Below, piece after piece: positions 41,468-43,024 of a DNA stretch of 43,024 nucleotides; positions within the stretch are counted from its first letter, which is position 1, and each line of letters opens with the position of its first letter. The notes beneath the pieces are model-generated. The model was not told the DNA's origin and searched no databases. It worked only from the letters and a program-made list of their open reading frames with translations. Origin of the DNA: Burkholderiales bacterium (GTDB lineage Bacteria; Pseudomonadota; Gammaproteobacteria; Burkholderiales; WYBJ01); contig JADLAC010000055.1 in NCBI GenBank assembly GCA_020848435.1, positions 1 through 43,024 of the forward strand, read 5' to 3'. The position numbers were made by a program, and so were the translations under genes.

Positions 41468-42277
41468 TCACTTGCGTCCCACGGTGGGGTAGACATCGCC
41501 GTAGTACTGCCGAATCTGTTCGATCTGGTCAATCGGCGGCGGCGCATACGACAGCCGCTTGCTGGTGAAGCGCCCGCCCATGATGCGGTCGAGCTTGACG
41601 ACGGCTTCGGCCTGTTTGACCAGTGCCGTGATGCCGTTCAGGACCGGCGCGCCGCCTCCGGCTGTGTGCACCCCGGCATGAGCGAGCAGCGCCATGACCA
41701 CCCCGCCCGCGGGAATGACCACCTCGGCGCCGTGGTCCACGTTGGCATTCGCGGCCTGCATGAACTGTTCGATGATCCGGCCGCGGGCCGCGTCGTCGCT
41801 GAAGCCGGCTTCCAGGTCCGTCAGGCGCTCGATGCGCATGCGATTGATTGCGGCCAGCCGCCCGGCGAGCTTGTAGCGCTCGATGTTCTCAACGATGCGC
41901 GCGGTGAACTTCTCGTTGATCGTCACGAACGAGAAGTTGGCCCCCATCATGCAGGCGAGATGCGCGCAGGTCTCGCCCAAGCCCAACACCGGGATGTCCG
42001 CGATTTCGCGGCATAACGCGAGCCCGGGATCGCCGATATTGCCGATCAGAAAAGCGTCGAACCCGCGCCGCAGCGCTTCGTGACAGTTCTCCATGACTTC
42101 GCCGGACTCGAGGTAATCGAGGTAACGGTACTGGTCGGCCACCCCGCCCGTCTTGGTGATTCCATGGACTTCGATTTCGGTCCCCGGGTCGCGGGTCGAG
42201 TCCAGAATGGATCGCAACACCGTGTTATACGTGCCCCATGCGCTCGCGCGCGTCATGCTCTGATACCAAAGCTTCAT
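41468..42277 (-). CDS. Aspartate/glutamate-hydantoin racemase-fold protein B, cysteines replaced
   Basis: A 269-residue paralogue of the protein at 28713-29516. Recognisable segments are DPGTEIEVHGITKTGG, GFDAFLIGNIGDPGLALCREIADIPVLGLGET and GAEVVIPAGGVVMALLAH. The first catalytic Cys position is Asn80 (IGNIGDPG) and the second is Gly (IPAGG), so the two-base racemase mechanism should not operate. Other cysteines (C65, C89, C104, C109) do not occupy those places. AGGAGG lies upstream of the ATG at 42277; the extension to 42325 is not needed. It is convergent with the radical SAM pair and divergent from the tRNA operon. It may be a lyase or isomerase of a small dicarboxylate. Confidence 0.82.
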   Translation of the reverse strand: MKLWYQSMTRASAWGTYNTVLRSILDSTRDPGTEIEVHGITKTGGVADQYRYLDYLESGEVMENCHEALRRGFDAFLIGNIGDPGLALCREIADIPVLGLGETCAHLACMMGANFSFVTINEKFTARIVENIERYKLAGRLAAINRMRIERLTDLEAGFSDDAARGRIIEQFMQAANANVDHGAEVVIPAGGVVMALLAHAGVHTAGGGAPVLNGITALVKQAEAVVKLDRIMGGRFTSKRLSYAPPPIDQIEQIRQYYGDVYPTVGRK

Positions 42278-42310
42278 GGCGTGCCTCCTCCTTGACCATG
42301 CGCGCGACGT

Positions 42311-42339
42311 TTGACACTCCCACATTGCCTAAAGATAAT
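42311..42339 (+). promoter_or_regulatory. Consensus sigma70 promoter of the tRNA-tuf operon
   Basis: TTGACA (42311-42316), a 17-base spacer and GATAAT (42334-42339), followed by GGCG near the expected start. Such a near-perfect promoter with a GC discriminator is typical of stable-RNA genes under growth-rate control. The first tRNA begins 22 bases after the -10 element. Confidence 0.8.
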
Positions 42340-42361
42340 AGGCGATTTCGTCAGGAATTCC

Positions 42362-42446
<85 letters not shown>

Positions 42447-42503
42447 GAGTGCGTGCGTCGGTTCACTGCCGTGGGGTCGCGAGAACGGACGGATTCGAGG
42501 CGC

Positions 42504-42577
42504 GCGGGTGTAGCTCAATGGTAGAGCAGAAGCCTTCCAAGCTTACGACGAGGGTTCGATTCCCTTCACCCGCTCCA
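42504..42577 (+). tRNA. tRNA-Gly (anticodon TCC)
   Basis: A 74-base tRNA with encoded CCA. The acceptor stem GCGGGTG pairs with CACCCGC, and the discriminator is T. The anticodon loop carries TCC (reads GGA/GGG). The T-arm is GGGTTCGATTCCC. The operon order Tyr-Gly-Thr-tuf is conserved in beta- and gammaproteobacteria. Confidence 0.97.
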
Positions 42578-42636
42578 GATTCAGGGCAGCGCTTTTTGGC
42601 CGTGTGGTGTCGGACGAAAGGGCAAAGCGGTTTCGG

Positions 42637-42711
<75 letters not shown>

Positions 42712-42876
42712 ACCAGTCGTCCCCAGCGCAGGGGCGCCGCCCCGGACGGCAAGCGAAGGCGCCGCGCCGGACGCTGGCAACGAGAGCGCTCGGCGCAGGA
42801 TGAGATTCAAAAGCCGGCGGCTTGGGATCGATCTCGGTCCAAGACGCCTGAGATATGGACGACGGAGCACGAGACA

Positions 42877-43024
42877 ATGGCCAGGGCGAAATTCGAGCGT
42901 ACGAAGCCGCACGTGAATGTTGGGACGATTGGACACGTGGACCATGGGAAGACGACGCTGACGGCGGCGATCACGACGGTGCTCTCGAAGCAGTTTGGGG
43001 GCGAGGCGAAGACCTACGACCAGA
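42877..43024 (+). CDS. tuf: Elongation factor Tu, 5' part only
   Basis: The first 49 codons of EF-Tu, the GTPase that delivers aminoacyl-tRNA to the ribosome; the gene continues past the right edge. The opening [23 protein letters not shown] contains the P-loop [18 protein letters not shown] is of betaproteobacterial type. GGAG lies upstream of the ATG at 42877. Codon use differs visibly from the neighbours (many GTG, GGG and ACG codons). The position after tRNA-Thr corresponds to tufB of E. coli. Confidence 0.97.
   Translation, partial: MARAKFERTKPHVNVGTIGHVDHGKTTLTAAITTVLSKQFGGEAKTYDQ

Overview
The window is GC-rich chromosomal DNA that looks betaproteobacterial, probably Burkholderiales-like. 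The evidence is the many genes for orphan Bug/TctC solute-binding proteins (three here), the tRNA-Tyr/tRNA-Gly/tRNA-Thr/tuf arrangement at the right end, and an EF-Tu N-terminus of betaproteobacterial type. No insertion sequence, phage gene or CRISPR array was seen. The taxonomic placement is inference from gene content.

Layout, left to right. (1) 194-5462: an amidase, a lipoprotein alpha/beta hydrolase, a Tat-exported methionine sulfoxide reductase B followed by a relic copy of its own 3' end, and a class I fumarase. (2) 5645-9719: a five-gene operon (GlcG-like protein, TauD-like dioxygenase, two beta-hydroxyacid dehydrogenases, an amidohydrolase-fold protein lacking its metal ligands) read from a strong promoter that lies back to back with the fumarase promoter. 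(3) 9750-16106, minus strand: a Bug protein and a tightly coupled operon for an acetyl-CoA-synthetase-like ligase, 2-oxoacid/acetoin dehydrogenase E1alpha and E1beta, E2, and an acyl carrier protein. Its promoter region holds a perfect CRP/FNR-type palindrome at class II spacing. (4) 16280-18543: a LigI-like amidohydrolase and an LVIVD beta-propeller protein with an HTH-like insertion. (5) 18756-22748: a sugar-acid dehydratase, a ModA-like binding protein and a DASS anion transporter. (6) 22782-25431: a small membrane protein with a second Bug protein, then two small envelope proteins below a CpxR-like direct repeat. (7) 25771-29516: enoyl-CoA hydratase, ADP-forming acyl-CoA synthetase and a racemase-fold protein.

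(8) 29664-36177 is the most striking region: a minus-strand operon encoding a fused nonaheme c / membrane b cytochrome (CbcL-like layout), a monoheme cytochrome c, a DmsE/MtrA-type decaheme cytochrome, an MtrB/PioB-type outer-membrane porin and a UbiE-like methyltransferase. Together these carry 20 c-type heme motifs. The set forms a plausible complete path from the quinone pool across the periplasm and outer membrane, that is, an extracellular electron transfer or metal/mineral redox conduit, with no separate surface cytochrome encoded here.

(9) 36534-42277: a tricarballylate-dehydrogenase-like flavoprotein, a third Bug protein, a tandem pair of radical SAM/SPASM enzymes preceded by a 26-residue ORF with a strong Shine-Dalgarno, and a second racemase-fold protein lacking its cysteines. 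(10) 42311-43024: a consensus sigma70 promoter, three tRNA genes and the start of tuf.

The metabolic theme is import and degradation of small organic acids, with dehydrogenases, dehydratases and CoA ligases feeding central metabolism. A dedicated respiratory conduit could dispose of, or take up, electrons outside the cell. All functions are read from motifs and family memory; no database search was run.
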